Shown here piece by piece: positions 6,885-16,953 of a DNA stretch of 64,000 nucleotides. The notes beneath the pieces are model-generated. The model did not search any database. It was not told where the DNA came from and was given only the letters and a program-made list of their open reading frames with translations. Numbering within the stretch: position 1 is the stretch's first letter; every line of letters begins with the position of its first letter. The DNA is from Streptomyces netropsis (lineage in GTDB: Bacteria > Actinomycetota > Actinomycetes > Streptomycetales > Streptomycetaceae). The translations under genes and the position numbers were made by a program. Location of the stretch: the NCBI RefSeq assembly GCF_014203545.1, contig NZ_JACHJG010000001.1, forward strand, positions 558,001-622,000, written 5' to 3'.

Positions 6885-7367
6885 GTGCACATCCACGGGT
6901 ACGCCTGGCTGGGTGAAAAGAAGGCATTCGACAACGAGGCCCTGCGCCGGCCACCGCATCCCGAACCGCCCCTGCCTGCACTCCCCGGAGACACGGCCGG
7001 GCAGCGGCTTGTGGAGCGATACCGGGAAATCGTCGCGGAGTTCGACGTGACGGACCTACCACCGCTTCATACGGCGCACTGGCTGATGAAACCGGCGTCT
7101 ATGGTCAAGGGCACGTGGGCGGAGCCGAAGGAGGCGGGGGAGTGGCTGGGGCTTCAGCTCGCCGAATTCGCCCCTCGGTTCGCCTCGGAAGGAGAGAGGG
7201 AGGCAACTCGCCTGGTGCTCCTGGTGAAGGCTGCTGCGGAGCGGCTGATGTCGGGCGGGGACGTGTCGCTCGGCCACTACCTGAACGGCACGGTCTTCCA
7301 CTCGGTAGCGCTGGTGACCTGTTCCCCCAATCGCGGCAGCCCTGACCTGCCCTGTCCCATTCGCTAG
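6885..7367 (+). CDS. Hypothetical protein
   Basis: The protein has 160 residues, a GTG start at 6885 and GGAG about 9 nt upstream. It begins MHIHGYAWLGEKKAFDNEA and continues with helical segments (QRLVERYREIVAEF, EREATRLVLLVKAAAERL). It has no signal peptide and no membrane span. Proteins of this look sit beside DUF397/XRE genes in other Streptomyces as far as I recall, but no function is known to me. The last 15 or so residues (CSPNRGSPDLPCPIR) are less protein-like. Confidence 0.65.
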   Translation: MHIHGYAWLGEKKAFDNEALRRPPHPEPPLPALPGDTAGQRLVERYREIVAEFDVTDLPPLHTAHWLMKPASMVKGTWAEPKEAGEWLGLQLAEFAPRFASEGEREATRLVLLVKAAAERLMSGGDVSLGHYLNGTVFHSVALVTCSPNRGSPDLPCPIR

Positions 7368-7508
7368 CGCCTAGTAGGAGGTCGCCTGCCAGGTGGCGGC
7401 AACGCGCTGACCTGGCCCGGCTCATGTGGCCTTGCGACGGTCGACGGCTGATGCCGAGAGCGCCTGAAGTTCGGCCGCTTCCGGGGCCGGACGTCACGGG
7501 GGAGCGGC

Positions 7509-7979
7509 TCAGCCCTCGCCGGCCCCCTTGCGGGTGATCTTCCTTCCGGCGTCCGTCTCCACCAGCGTGAGTGCCCCGATCCAGTCGTCCTCCGGGTACT
7601 CCCAAGCGAGGGGATCCGCGAGCAGCTCGGGGAGGGATTCGCGTGGCAACGGGGGACCCGGTTGGAATCCCGCGCGGCCGTCGGGGGCGGTCCACGGCTC
7701 GACCTCGCACACGGCGATCCAGCCGCGATCGACCAGCCTCAGCAGAACCTCGGCAAGCGCGCCCGGCGGCGCCGACAGCAGCGGCTCCTCAAGGTCCCCC
7801 CACACCCCCGGCAGGATGTCGATCTCGTAGGAGTTGATGAGAAAGGCCTGCTCGTCCGATGTCAGGGCGTCCCACGGGGAGTCGTTCACCCCGCCGATGA
7901 TCTCAGCCCGACCGCGGAGCAGGTGCGCACGCAGGAGCCGCCGGCCCATCGCGGTCCGCGCCAGCGCGCGCACGTTCAC
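7509..7979 (-). CDS. Hypothetical acidic protein
   Basis: The protein has up to 156 residues from a GTG at 7979; another GTG at 7889 would give VNDSPWDALTSDEQAFLINS. The main body is acidic and rich in Trp and Pro (GVWGDLEEPLL, VDRGWIAVCEVEPW, WEYPEDDWIGALTLVETD) and looks like a small alpha/beta protein, with a helix-turn-helix-like GALAEVLLRLVDRGWI stretch. It follows the 58-residue gene by 10 nt on the same strand, so the two form an operon. Family not recognised. Confidence 0.65.
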   Translation of the reverse strand: MNVRALARTAMGRRLLRAHLLRGRAEIIGGVNDSPWDALTSDEQAFLINSYEIDILPGVWGDLEEPLLSAPPGALAEVLLRLVDRGWIAVCEVEPWTAPDGRAGFQPGPPLPRESLPELLADPLAWEYPEDDWIGALTLVETDAGRKITRKGAGEG

Positions 7980-7989
7980 GAGGGCGGCG

Positions 7990-8166
7990 TCAGACCCCCG
8001 CGCCGCACCGATCGCGGCGGTCCGCCGCGTGCCACGCCGCGAGGAGGCGTTCGTACATCCTCCGCTCCGACCTGGTGAGCAGGCCCCGGCGCGTGGCCAG
8101 GAAGGCGCGGATGGTGTCGTTTATCTCCTCGGGTGACAGCTGGTCGGTAGTCGAGTCGAGTGACAT
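7990..8166 (-). CDS. Small hypothetical helical protein
   Basis: The protein has 58 residues: MSLDSTTDQLSPEEINDTIR, then AFLATRRGLLTRSERRMYERLLAAWH. It is strongly helical with alternating acidic and basic faces. It lies 10 nt upstream of the 7979 gene on the same strand. No good ribosome site is seen; GGAGG lies some 20 nt upstream. Codon pattern and composition support it being real. Confidence 0.6.
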   Translation of the reverse strand: MSLDSTTDQLSPEEINDTIRAFLATRRGLLTRSERRMYERLLAAWHAADRRDRCGAGV

Positions 8167-8279
8167 GGGCCCAGGCTACGAGCAGGAGGCCTCCTTAAAC
8201 CCCCAGACTCGATCAAGTTCGCGGAACGCTCATCAAACGGTCATCAAGACGAACGCTCACCGAGACCCGTGGCAGCTTC

Positions 8280-8951
8280 TTACCCGATCGTCAGCACGAT
8301 GCCGCCGTCCGGCCCCGCCGTGACCCGGACCTGCTCCAGGTCCATGACGTGCGCGTCCGGCGCGTGGGCCGCGGCGCGCGGGCCGACGCCCACGACGCGC
8401 ATGCCGGCCGCCTTGCCCGCCGTGATGCCCGCCTCGGAGTCCTCGAAGACGACGCAGTCCGCCGGGGCGAAGCCCAGGGCGGCGGCGCCCTTGAGGAAGC
8501 CCTCCGGGTCCGGCTTGCTCGCGCCGACGCTCTCCGCCGTGACGCGGACCTCGGGCATCGGCAGGCCCGCCGCGCCCATGCGGGCCGTGGCCAGGCCGCG
8601 GTCGGCCGAGGTGACGAGGGCGTGCGGGAGGTCGGCGAGGGCGGCCATGAAGGCCGGGGCGCCGGGCACCGGGACGACGCCGTCGACGTCGGCGGTCTCC
8701 GCCGCGAGCATGCGGCGGTTGTCGGCGTGGTTCTGCTCCATGGGGCGGTCCGGGAGGAGGACGGCCATCGTCGCGTAGCCCTGGCGGCCGTGGACGACCT
8801 TCATCACCGCGTCCGCGTCCAGTCCCTGCTCACCCGCCCACTGGCGCCAGCAGCGCTCCACGACGGCGTCGGAGTTGACGATCGTGCCGTCCATGTCCAG
8901 GAGCAGGGCCTGGGCGGTCAGCGTGGTCGGGGTGGGGGCGTTGGCCGGCAT
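8280..8951 (-). CDS. HAD-family sugar-phosphate phosphatase
   Basis: The protein has 223 residues. Motif I is LLLDMDGT (Asp19 nucleophile, Asp21 acid/base), motif II is ALVTSAD, motif III is [11 protein letters not shown] and motif IV is [13 protein letters not shown]. The C1 cap sits between motifs I and II, as in beta-phosphoglucomutase-like and 2-deoxyglucose-6-phosphate-type phosphatases. It is cytosolic. The start at 8951 has GGAG 11 nt upstream; a longer frame from 9023 runs into the leader hairpin and is unlikely. It is divergent from the MFS transporter. Substrate unknown; a small sugar phosphate is probable. Confidence 0.9.
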   Translation of the reverse strand: MPANAPTPTTLTAQALLLDMDGTIVNSDAVVERCWRQWAGEQGLDADAVMKVVHGRQGYATMAVLLPDRPMEQNHADNRRMLAAETADVDGVVPVPGAPAFMAALADLPHALVTSADRGLATARMGAAGLPMPEVRVTAESVGASKPDPEGFLKGAAALGFAPADCVVFEDSEAGITAGKAAGMRVVGVGPRAAAHAPDAHVMDLEQVRVTAGPDGGIVLTIG

Positions 8952-8981
8952 CGGCGGACTCCAGAGCGCGGGAGCAAAGAC

Positions 8982-9025
8982 AAGTGGCTCCGCCCGCCGG
9001 TCAGGGTATACGGACGGAGCCACTT
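8982..9025. promoter_or_regulatory. Stem-loop between divergent HAD and MFS genes
   Basis: AAGTGGCTCCG (8982-8992) pairs with CGGAGCCACTT (9015-9025) across a 22-nt loop containing GTATAC. TTTGTTTCTCC follows on the plus strand and TTGTCTTTG on the minus strand. It looks like a terminator or attenuator in a 5' leader, because no gene ends here. Confidence 0.5.
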
Positions 9026-9226
9026 TGTTTCTCCACGATACAAAAAGGACACCGCGAACGCCAATGCCCCTGGTCGCAGCGGTCCGGGGGCTGCCAATGG
9101 CCTATCCCGGCGGGCCGCGGGCGTGGATCCGGATCACGATGGATGGACGCAGGGCGCGAGCGCCCCGCAGGACCCGAACCGACCCGGCGCCGGCCGCCGG
9201 AACCGAGCCGCATCCGAGGAGCGCTC

Positions 9227-11311
9227 ATGGCGGAGGACACCCCGGGCCGAGCCGAGCACCCCCCGGGCCCCTCCCTGGCCGCGGAGCGCCCGTACGCACC
9301 CGGCGAGGGGCAGTCCACGCGCACCGTCCTGATCGCGATCGGCGCGCTGCTGCTCGGGCTGCTGCTGGCGGCGCTCGACCAGACGATCGTCTCCACCGCG
9401 CTGCCCACCATCGTCAGCGACCTCGGCGGCCTCGAACACCTCTCCTGGGTCGTCACCGCCTATCTGCTCGCCTCCACCGCCGCCACCCCGCTGTGGGGCA
9501 AGCTCGGCGACCAGTACGGGCGCAAGAAGCTCTTCCAGACCGCCATCGTCATCTTCCTCGTCGGCTCCGCGCTGTGCGGCGCCGCACAGAACATGCCGAT
9601 GCTCATCGGCTTCCGGGCCCTGCAGGGCCTCGGCGGCGGCGGGCTGATCGTGCTGTCGATGGCGATCGTCGGCGACATCGTGCCGCCCCGCGAACGCGGC
9701 CGCTACCAGGGCCTGTTCGGGGCCGTCTTCGGTGGCACGAGCGTCCTCGGCCCCCTGCTGGGCGGACTGTTCGTGGACCACCTCAGCTGGCGCTGGGTGT
9801 TCTACATCAACCTGCCCATCGGCATCGTCGCGCTGCTCGTCATCGCCGCCGTCCTGCACATCCCCACCAGCCGCACCCCGCACCGCATCGACTACCTCGG
9901 CACGTTCCTCATCGCCGCCGTCGCCACCTGCCTGGTGCTGATGACCTCGCTCGGCGGGGTGAGCTACCCCTGGGGGTCCTGGCAGATCATCGGCCTCGGC
10001 GTGCTGGGCGTCGGGCTGCTCGTCCCCTTCGTGCTCGTGGAACGGCGCGCGGCCGAGCCCGTCCTGCCGTTGAAGCTCTTCACGATCCGCACCTTCGCGC
10101 TCTGCTCGGTCATCGGCTTCGTCATCGGGTTCGCGATGTTCGGGTCCATGACCTATCTGCCGACCTTCCTCCAGGTCGTCCAGGGCGTCTCCCCGACCAT
10201 GTCGGGGGTGCACATGCTGCCGATGGTGGCCGGCATGCTGATCTCCTCCACCGCCTCCGGCCAGATCGTCAGCCGCACCGGCCGCTACAAGGTCTTCCCC
10301 ATCGCCGGCACCGGGCTGACCGCCATCGGCCTGCTCCTGCTGCACCAGCTCGATCCCGCGAGCGGCGTCGGCGAGATGAGCGTCTACTTCTTCGTCTTCG
10401 GCTTCGGGCTCGGCCTGGTCATGCAGGTGCTCGTGCTGATCGTGCAGAACTCCGTCGGCTACGAGGACCTCGGCGTCGCCACCTCCGGCGCCACGTTCTT
10501 CCGCTCCATCGGGGCGTCCTTCGGCGTCTCCATCTTCGGCACGATCTTCGCCAACAAGCTCGGGCCGCGCATCGCCGACGCCCTCGCCGGTGCGAAGCTG
10601 CCCGCCGGCGTCACCCCGGAACAGCTCAAGGGCGACCCGCGCGCCGTCTCCTCGCTGCCACCGGCGGAACGGGCCGGGGTGCTCGACGCCTACTCCGTGT
10701 CGATCACCGACGTGTTCCTCTACGCGGTGCCCGCCATGGCCGTCGCCTTCGTCCTGGCCTGGCTGCTCAAGGAGGAACCGCTGCGCGGCAGCGTCACCGC
10801 ACCCGACACCAGCGAGGTGCTCTCCAGCAACCCCGTCGAGCGCTCCTCGCTGGACGAGTGCGCCCGCGCGCTGTCCGTCCTCGGCAGCCGTGAGGGCCGC
10901 CGCAAGGTCTACGAGAAGATCACCGAACGGGCCGGGCTCGATCTGCACCCCGCGTCGAGCTGGATGCTGTTGCGCATCAACCGCTACGGATCCGCCGAAC
11001 CCGCGATGCTCGCCGAGCGCGTGCCCGTACCGCTACGGGTCATCACCGAGGCGGCACGGGAGTTGGAGGTGCGCGGCCTGGCCGTCCGCGAAGGGCTGCC
11101 GCTCGTCCTCACCGACCGGGGGAGCGAGGTCGCGGCCAAGCTCTTCCAGGCGCGCGAGGAGTCACTCGCCGAGCTGCTCGGCGACTGGTGGTCACCGGAC
11201 CGGCCCACCGATCTCATGGAGCTCGTACGGGAACTGAACCGCGAACTGTGCGGCTCGGACGCCGAACAGCCCCACAACGGTCAGACGGGCGACCACCGGC
11301 TCAAGCCGTAG
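9227..11311 (+). CDS. DHA2-type MFS drug exporter fused to a C-terminal winged-helix domain
   Basis: The protein has 694 residues; the ATG at 9227 follows GAGGAG. Residues 33-525 are a 14-span major facilitator of the H+ antiporter DHA2 family. Motif D1 is [13 protein letters not shown] (50-62), motif A is [11 protein letters not shown] (91-101), and the antiporter motif C region is [13 protein letters not shown]. After the last spans ([16 protein letters not shown]) a soluble tail of about 130 residues resembles a MarR-type winged helix ([45 protein letters not shown]). Such fusions are known in actinobacterial MDR exporters. The substrate is unknown. A leader hairpin lies about 200 nt upstream. 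Confidence 0.9.
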   Translation: MAEDTPGRAEHPPGPSLAAERPYAPGEGQSTRTVLIAIGALLLGLLLAALDQTIVSTALPTIVSDLGGLEHLSWVVTAYLLASTAATPLWGKLGDQYGRKKLFQTAIVIFLVGSALCGAAQNMPMLIGFRALQGLGGGGLIVLSMAIVGDIVPPRERGRYQGLFGAVFGGTSVLGPLLGGLFVDHLSWRWVFYINLPIGIVALLVIAAVLHIPTSRTPHRIDYLGTFLIAAVATCLVLMTSLGGVSYPWGSWQIIGLGVLGVGLLVPFVLVERRAAEPVLPLKLFTIRTFALCSVIGFVIGFAMFGSMTYLPTFLQVVQGVSPTMSGVHMLPMVAGMLISSTASGQIVSRTGRYKVFPIAGTGLTAIGLLLLHQLDPASGVGEMSVYFFVFGFGLGLVMQVLVLIVQNSVGYEDLGVATSGATFFRSIGASFGVSIFGTIFANKLGPRIADALAGAKLPAGVTPEQLKGDPRAVSSLPPAERAGVLDAYSVSITDVFLYAVPAMAVAFVLAWLLKEEPLRGSVTAPDTSEVLSSNPVERSSLDECARALSVLGSREGRRKVYEKITERAGLDLHPASSWMLLRINRYGSAEPAMLAERVPVPLRVITEAARELEVRGLAVREGLPLVLTDRGSEVAAKLFQAREESLAELLGDWWSPDRPTDLMELVRELNRELCGSDAEQPHNGQTGDHRLKP

Positions 11312-11323
11312 CCGGACGTTGCG

Positions 11324-11839
11324 CTAGGCCAGCTCCTTGGCGAGCCACACCTCGGCGTACGGGCTCTCGTTGTAGCGCGGAATGGGCAGATACCCGTGCC
11401 GGGCGTACAGCGCCCGCGCCTCCACCAGGTCCATCCGGGTGTCCAGGACGATCCGCTCCACGCCCCACGCGCGCGCCGTCTCCTCGGCGGCGCCCAGCAG
11501 TACGGCCGCGCCGCCGAGACCGCGCTTCGTGGGCCGTACGTACATCCGCCGCAGCTCGGCCGTACGGGGGTCCAGTCGCAGCAGCCCCACACACCCCGCC
11601 TGTTCACCGCCGTGCCGGCCGACCAGCAGCACGCCGTGCGGCGGGGCGAGGTCGTCGCTCGGGTCCTCGGCGAGGTGCCCGTCGATCTCCTCGGGCGTGG
11701 AGGTCCGGTCGTGGTTCAGCTCGTACCAGCGGTCGGCCACATCGGTGAGGTACTCACGCAGCAGGGCGGCCGACTCGGCGGAGCCGACCGGCTCCGGGCC
11801 GACGGTCCAGGGCAGGCGGGTGGTCGCGGCATCGGTCAT
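11324..11839 (-). CDS. GNAT-family N-acetyltransferase
   Basis: The protein has 171 residues from ATG 11839. The acetyl-CoA binding core is visible: AGCVGLLRLDPRTAELRRMYVRPTKRGLGGAAVLLGAAEETAR (motif A with R-G-L-G-G-A), then IVLDTRMDLVEARALYARHGYLPI, the C-terminal Tyr-containing motif. The first 60 residues contain YLTDVADRWYELNHD. The substrate cannot be told. It is convergent with the MFS gene, which ends 13 nt away. Confidence 0.9.
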   Translation of the reverse strand: MTDAATTRLPWTVGPEPVGSAESAALLREYLTDVADRWYELNHDRTSTPEEIDGHLAEDPSDDLAPPHGVLLVGRHGGEQAGCVGLLRLDPRTAELRRMYVRPTKRGLGGAAVLLGAAEETARAWGVERIVLDTRMDLVEARALYARHGYLPIPRYNESPYAEVWLAKELA

Positions 11840-11885
11840 GCCGGGATCCTTGCACGTGGGACGCGTGTGACACCCGGGATTTACG

Positions 11886-11915
11886 CGGCGGGGGCGGGCC
11901 GGCCCGCCCCCGCCG
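11886..11915 (-). terminator. Perfect 30-bp GC palindrome
   Basis: CGGCGGGGGCGGGCC (11886-11900) is followed directly by its reverse complement (11901-11915). It lies 14 nt after the stop of the ABM gene on the minus strand and upstream of the GNAT start. Confidence 0.65.
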
Positions 11916-11928
11916 GAGCGCGGGGCGG

Positions 11929-12261
11929 TCAGCCGTTCTTCGGCGCCGCCTGCTGGACGACCTCGAAGGACCACAGCGTGGAGCCGGACGCGGCGGGCTT
12001 CTGCTTGGGGGCGCCGTCCCCGCCCTCACCACCGCCGTGAGCGGCCTTCATCGAGCCGTTCATCCACGCCTGGAAGTCCTCCTCGCTGCGCCAGCGCGTG
12101 TAGACGAGGTAGGTGTCCGTGCCCTCGACGGGCCGCAGCAGCTCGAACCACTCGAAGCCGTCGGAGTTCTCGACGGAACCGGCCCGCGCCGCGAACCGCT
12201 TCTCGAGCGTCTCCCGCTGCTCGACGGGTACGGTCAGCACGTTGATCTTTACGACGCTCAC
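11929..12261 (-). CDS. Antibiotic biosynthesis monooxygenase (ABM) family protein
   Basis: The protein has 110 residues from a GTG at 12261 preceded by AGAGG (a longer frame to 12387 has no site). VVKINVLTVPVEQRETLEKRFAARAG, FEWFELLRPVEGTDTYLVYTRWRSEEDFQAWMN and a short GGGEGGDG linker form the ABM ferredoxin-like fold. The pattern is close to small heme-degrading HmoA/MhuD-like monooxygenases (WRSEEDFQAW). Function in quinol or heme oxidation is inferred; no heme-ligating His is obvious beyond His in AAHGGG. Single-gene unit with its own terminator. Confidence 0.85.
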   Translation of the reverse strand: MSVVKINVLTVPVEQRETLEKRFAARAGSVENSDGFEWFELLRPVEGTDTYLVYTRWRSEEDFQAWMNGSMKAAHGGGEGGDGAPKQKPAASGSTLWSFEVVQQAAPKNG

Positions 12262-12424
12262 ATGACACCTCTCACCAGGAGGAGCCCCGGGTGGGCCCCT
12301 GATCCGGACCGTGTGGGTGCAGTCTCCTACACGGTCCGGCCGAGAGGCGCGGGGGCCGCCGGTCCGGAGGGCCGGAAACGGCATCACCGGCGCCGAACCG
12401 GCCCCCTCCCGCCTCCGCGGAAGC

Positions 12425-12456
12425 GCCCCCGGCGTCGGGTGATCGACGCCGGGGGC
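12425..12456 (-). terminator. 12-bp stem terminator after the TetR gene
   Basis: GCCCCCGGCGTC (12425-12436) pairs with GACGCCGGGGGC (12445-12456) over an 8-nt loop, 4 nt beyond the stop of the 12461 gene. Confidence 0.75.
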
Positions 12457-12460
12457 CGTC

Positions 12461-13135
12461 TCACCCCGTCTGCGGCCTCGGCCGTCCCGAGCCGAGGTCG
12501 GCCAGCACCGTGCCGAGTTGTTCGAAGGTCAGCGGGGGTGCCGGGAGCGGGCGGGCGGCCTCGGCGCGGAGGCCGTCGAAGAGGAGGGCGAGTTGGCGGC
12601 GCCAGGAGCCGGGGGCGACGGAGGCGGAGGAGGGGACGCAGCGGCCGACGGCGGCGAGGGCGAAGAGGAGGTCCTCGGCCACGATGTCGGGGCGCATCGC
12701 GCCCTGTTCCTGCGCGCGGCGGACGAGCAGGCCGACCGTCTCGTGGTTGTGCTCGCGGAGGGTGGCCAGGGTCGGGCCGGCCGGGATGGCGGTGGTCATC
12801 AGATCGATGGCGCCCCGGTCGGCGGCCAGGCCCTCGAAGACCGACTCCATGTAGCCGACGAGGGCCGCCCAGGCGTCGTCCGCCCGGCGGGCCTCCTCGC
12901 CCAGGCGCAGACCCGTGCTGAGGGTGTCGTGGAAGACCGCCTCGATGAGGTCCTCGCGGGTGGGGAAGCGCCGGTAGAGGGTGGCGTTGCCCACCCCCGC
13001 CCGGCGGGCGATGTCGTCCAGGGGGGCCTCCAGGCCCTGTTCGGCGAACAGCTCGCGGGCCGCCGCGATCAGCAGCTCCCGATTGCGTTGCGCGTCGCGC
13101 CGCAGGGGTGGCGGCTTGTCTGCACCGGTGCTCAT
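12461..13135 (-). CDS. TetR-family transcriptional regulator
   Basis: The protein has 224 residues from ATG 13135. The N-terminal DNA-binding domain reads RNRELLIAAARELFAEQGLEAPLDDIARRAGVGNATLYRRFPTRE, a canonical TetR helix-turn-helix. The ligand domain has the SBD-type sequence LVRRAQEQGAMRPDIVAEDLLFALAAVGR. It is divergent from the GT87/PAP2 gene and may control it, though the target could be elsewhere. The intergenic region (13136-13370) contains repeated GTGACCTG but no clean palindrome. Confidence 0.9.
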   Translation of the reverse strand: MSTGADKPPPLRRDAQRNRELLIAAARELFAEQGLEAPLDDIARRAGVGNATLYRRFPTREDLIEAVFHDTLSTGLRLGEEARRADDAWAALVGYMESVFEGLAADRGAIDLMTTAIPAGPTLATLREHNHETVGLLVRRAQEQGAMRPDIVAEDLLFALAAVGRCVPSSASVAPGSWRRQLALLFDGLRAEAARPLPAPPLTFEQLGTVLADLGSGRPRPQTG

Positions 13136-13370
13136 GGTGCGCACCCTAACAAGTGTGGACTCATCCCCGTTTGTGTCGAGTCCGGTGCACGCTCGGCGCG
13201 GGCCCGCCCCGAGCGTGGCGGGCCAGGCCCGGTACGGCGAAATCAGGACTACCTGTGGGAGGTTGTCAAGTGACCTGGGGGTGACCTGCGTCTGTTCTTC
13301 AGGACTCAGTAAGGTCTCAAACAGCCCTACGAGGGTGACCGAGGTGGGCGAACTGGAGGAGCGGCGGGGC

Positions 13371-15404
13371 GTGGCGAATGCAGAGCGGGGCGGACTGGCC
13401 GGTTCGCCGAGAACGGTCTCGCGGATCGGCATGGCACTGGGCGCGCTCTGGCTGCTCGCCGCAGTCCTGGCAGTGCGTCAGGCGGCGGCGGTGCTACGGC
13501 TGCCGCCCGAGCGCCGCCTCACCGACCTCGAACGGTGGATCGGTGACAACGGTGTCCTGCACGTACGGGGCTCGCTGTACGACAAGGACAGCTTCACCGG
13601 CACCCCCTTCGCGGGCCTGGTGCTCAAACCGCTGACCCGGGCCGCCGAGCAGAGCCTCGGCATCGCCTTCACCTTCGGCACCCTGCTGCTCGTCGTCGCC
13701 CTCGCGCTCGTCGCCGCCCGCGCCCTGCCCGGCCCGGTCTCCCGTCGCACCGCCCTGCTCGCCGCCCCGGTCGCGATCAGCCTGACCGTGCTGTCGCTGC
13801 CCGTACGGAACACCTTCACGCTCGGTCAGACCAGCATCCTCCCCGTCCTGTTGGTGCTCCTCGGGTGCTGCCTGCCCCGGGCGGCACAGGGCACCGGGCG
13901 CACCACCGGCATCCTCGTCGGCCTCGCGGCGGCGCTGCAGCCCGTCGTGCTGCTCTTCGCGCCGCTCCTGTGGTTCACCGGGCGCCGCCGCGCGGCCCTC
14001 ACCACGGGCGCCACCTTCCTGGCGTGCTCCGTGCTGGCGTGGGCGACCATGCCGGACGACTCGTGGACGTACTGGGTGCACCACATCGCCGGGGCCGGCC
14101 TCGGCCAGGCGCCCGACGGGCTCGCCAACCAGTCCCTGCACGGGCTGCTGCTCCGGATCGGCCTGCGCGGCCCCGTCGAGCTGGTGCTGTACGCGCTGCT
14201 CGCCGCCGGTGTCGCCGCGCTCGGCCTGCGCCGGGCCGTGAGCTACGCCAAGGACGGGCAGGCGCTGCTCGCGATCGCCATCACCGGCTGTGTCGCGGTC
14301 GCCGTCTCGCCCACCGCCTGGCAGCACCAGCAACTGTGGATCCTGCTCGCCGTCGTCGGCCGGGTCGGCAAACGCCGCGCCGACCGGCTGGTGTGGCCCG
14401 TGCTCGTCGTGCTCGTCATGACGCTCACGAGCACCGCCCTGATGCCGCACAACCGGGTCCAGGGACCCATCGCCGACCACGCCCCGCTGCTCGCCGCCCT
14501 CATCGCGGCCTGCGCGGTGCCGTTCCTGAGGCGCACCTCGCCTCTGTGGGAGAAGCCGCTGCCCACCCCGGTCAGCGAGCCGCGGCCGGGCCGCTTCTCC
14601 TGGGTGCCGCTGCTGCGCTTCTGGAAGCGCCCGCTGTCCCGCCCGAACGTGCTGCTGGAACTGATGCTGATACGCGCCGGTTACTGGCTCTACTCCTTCA
14701 TCCGCTCCGAGGTGCCCGACGAGCGGACCCTCGCGGAGTCCCACGGCCGGCAGATCCTCGATGCCGAGCAATTCCTGCACATCGACATCGAACACGGCTT
14801 CAACCAGTTCGTGGCGGGCACCGGCTGGCTCACCGACAGCATGAACTACTACTACGGCACCTTCCACTTCCTGGTGCCCGTCTCCCTGCTTGTCTATCTC
14901 TACCTGCGCCGCCCCGGCACCTACCGCTGGGCGCGTACCGCGCTGTCGCTGGCGACGCTCATGGCGCTCATAGGCTTCTGGGCCTACCCGCTGGCCCCGC
15001 CGCGGCTCATGCCGGGCCTCGGCTACGTCGACACCGCCAACGGCCCGCAGGACCTGGAGAACCCCGACTTCGGGGCGCTGACCGAACTGTCCAACCAGTA
15101 CGCGGCGATGCCCTCGCTGCACATCGGCTGGTCGCTGTGGTGCGGTGTCGTCATCGCCGTCATCGCGCCGAAGCTGTGGATGAAGGTGCTCGGCCTGCTC
15201 TACCCGCTGCTGACGTTCTCCGTGATCATCGGCACCGCCAACCACTACGTACTGGACGCGGTCGGCGGCGCGTTGGTCGTGACCGCCGGGTTCGTCATCC
15301 AGTACGCGCTGTGCGGCCCGGGCCGCATGGAGGGGGCGGCCCCGGCCGAGCGCCCGCGGAACGACGACACCGAGAGACGGGAACCGGCCGAGGTCGTCGG
15401 CTGA
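13371..15404 (+). CDS. Bifunctional glycosyltransferase 87 / PAP2-family phosphatase fusion
   Basis: The protein has 677 residues from GTG 13371 (VANAERGG), the start with GGAGG about 11 nt upstream; GTGs at 13344 and 13335 are alternatives. Residues 20-400 are a polytopic GT87-like (DUF2029) mannosyltransferase region with an acidic loop after the first span (RRLTDLERWIGDNG) and about nine membrane segments. Residues 420-650 are an AUR1-like PAP2 domain: RLMPGLGYVDT, YAAMPSLHIGWSLW (phosphatase motif with His) and ANHYVLDAVGGAL (catalytic His-Asp). GT87 enzymes use polyprenyl-phosphate sugars, so the attached phosphatase may recycle or transfer the lipid phosphate, perhaps for phosphoinositol or polyprenol-linked glycolipids. 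The fusion is known in actinobacteria; its substrate is not. Confidence 0.88.
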   Translation: MANAERGGLAGSPRTVSRIGMALGALWLLAAVLAVRQAAAVLRLPPERRLTDLERWIGDNGVLHVRGSLYDKDSFTGTPFAGLVLKPLTRAAEQSLGIAFTFGTLLLVVALALVAARALPGPVSRRTALLAAPVAISLTVLSLPVRNTFTLGQTSILPVLLVLLGCCLPRAAQGTGRTTGILVGLAAALQPVVLLFAPLLWFTGRRRAALTTGATFLACSVLAWATMPDDSWTYWVHHIAGAGLGQAPDGLANQSLHGLLLRIGLRGPVELVLYALLAAGVAALGLRRAVSYAKDGQALLAIAITGCVAVAVSPTAWQHQQLWILLAVVGRVGKRRADRLVWPVLVVLVMTLTSTALMPHNRVQGPIADHAPLLAALIAACAVPFLRRTSPLWEKPLPTPVSEPRPGRFSWVPLLRFWKRPLSRPNVLLELMLIRAGYWLYSFIRSEVPDERTLAESHGRQILDAEQFLHIDIEHGFNQFVAGTGWLTDSMNYYYGTFHFLVPVSLLVYLYLRRPGTYRWARTALSLATLMALIGFWAYPLAPPRLMPGLGYVDTANGPQDLENPDFGALTELSNQYAAMPSLHIGWSLWCGVVIAVIAPKLWMKVLGLLYPLLTFSVIIGTANHYVLDAVGGALVVTAGFVIQYALCGPGRMEGAAPAERPRNDDTERREPAEVVG

Positions 15405-15420
15405 CGCCGCTGGTGTGAAG

Positions 15421-15465
15421 GAGCGGGGTGCGCGTACGGGAACGGTCCGTACGCGCACCCCGCTC
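15421..15465. terminator. Strong bidirectional terminator, 19-bp stem
   Basis: A 19-bp perfect stem (15421-15439 with 15447-15465) closes a 7-nt loop and is followed by TCCTT. It lies between the convergent GT87/PAP2 and secreted-protein genes and serves both. Confidence 0.9.
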
Positions 15466-15484
15466 TCCTTCCACGGTGTCCGGG

Positions 15485-16402
<918 letters not shown>

Positions 16403-16418
16403 CTACCGGGCCGTCGGA

Positions 16419-16952
16419 CTAGCGGGTGGGGCGTGACCCGGGAGGCTGCTCGGTCCCGAGGGTGGGTGGGGTGACGGCATCAGGCCCCTGATCGGGTGCG
16501 GGGTCGTGTCCTGACGTCGTTTCCGGGGCGGGTCCGGACTCGGGCCCGGGGTCCGGCCCCGTCGGCAGCGGTTGCCAGGCGAAGACCATGCCGCCGCCGA
16601 TGACGCCGATGATCGTGCCGAACAGGAACCCGCCGAGGTTGGACATGACCAGTGCCGCCGTGGCGACCATGACCGTGAGCACCCCGGCGAGCGTGCGGTA
16701 CTGCGGCGCGAACCACGCGGTCAGCCCCATCAGGACCATGACCAGGCCCATCAGGACCGACGGGATGCCCGCGATGCCCTGATGGAGCATGATCTTCAGC
16801 GGCGCGAGCGGGATGGCGCTGATCTCCGCGCCCGCGACGATCGTGGCCAGGCCGCCCCAGAAGGGGCGCCCCTTGCGCCACTGCCGCCACGCGGCCCACG
16901 GGCTGCGCCGCGCGGTGCCGGGCTCGGTGCCACGCCGAGAGGCAGTGGCCAC
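16419..16952 (-). CDS. DUF6114 family membrane protein
   Basis: The protein has 177 residues from GTG 16952, one base after the stop of the DUF6230 gene. About four membrane spans are visible (FWGGLATIVAGAEISAIPLA, GIPSVLMGLVMVLMGLTAWF, LAGVLTVMVATAALVMSN, GFLFGTIIGVIGGGMVFAW), then a Pro/Gly/Asp-rich cytosolic or external tail. DUF6114 genes are known to pair with DUF6230 genes in Streptomyces, as here. Function is unknown; the pair may build or anchor a surface component. Confidence 0.88.
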   Translation of the reverse strand: MATASRRGTEPGTARRSPWAAWRQWRKGRPFWGGLATIVAGAEISAIPLAPLKIMLHQGIAGIPSVLMGLVMVLMGLTAWFAPQYRTLAGVLTVMVATAALVMSNLGGFLFGTIIGVIGGGMVFAWQPLPTGPDPGPESGPAPETTSGHDPAPDQGPDAVTPPTLGTEQPPGSRPTR

Positions 16953-16953
16953 G

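Noticed and set aside
9134-10948. 604-codon minus-strand frame opposite the MFS gene
   Set aside because: Antisense shadow; no recognisable protein features.
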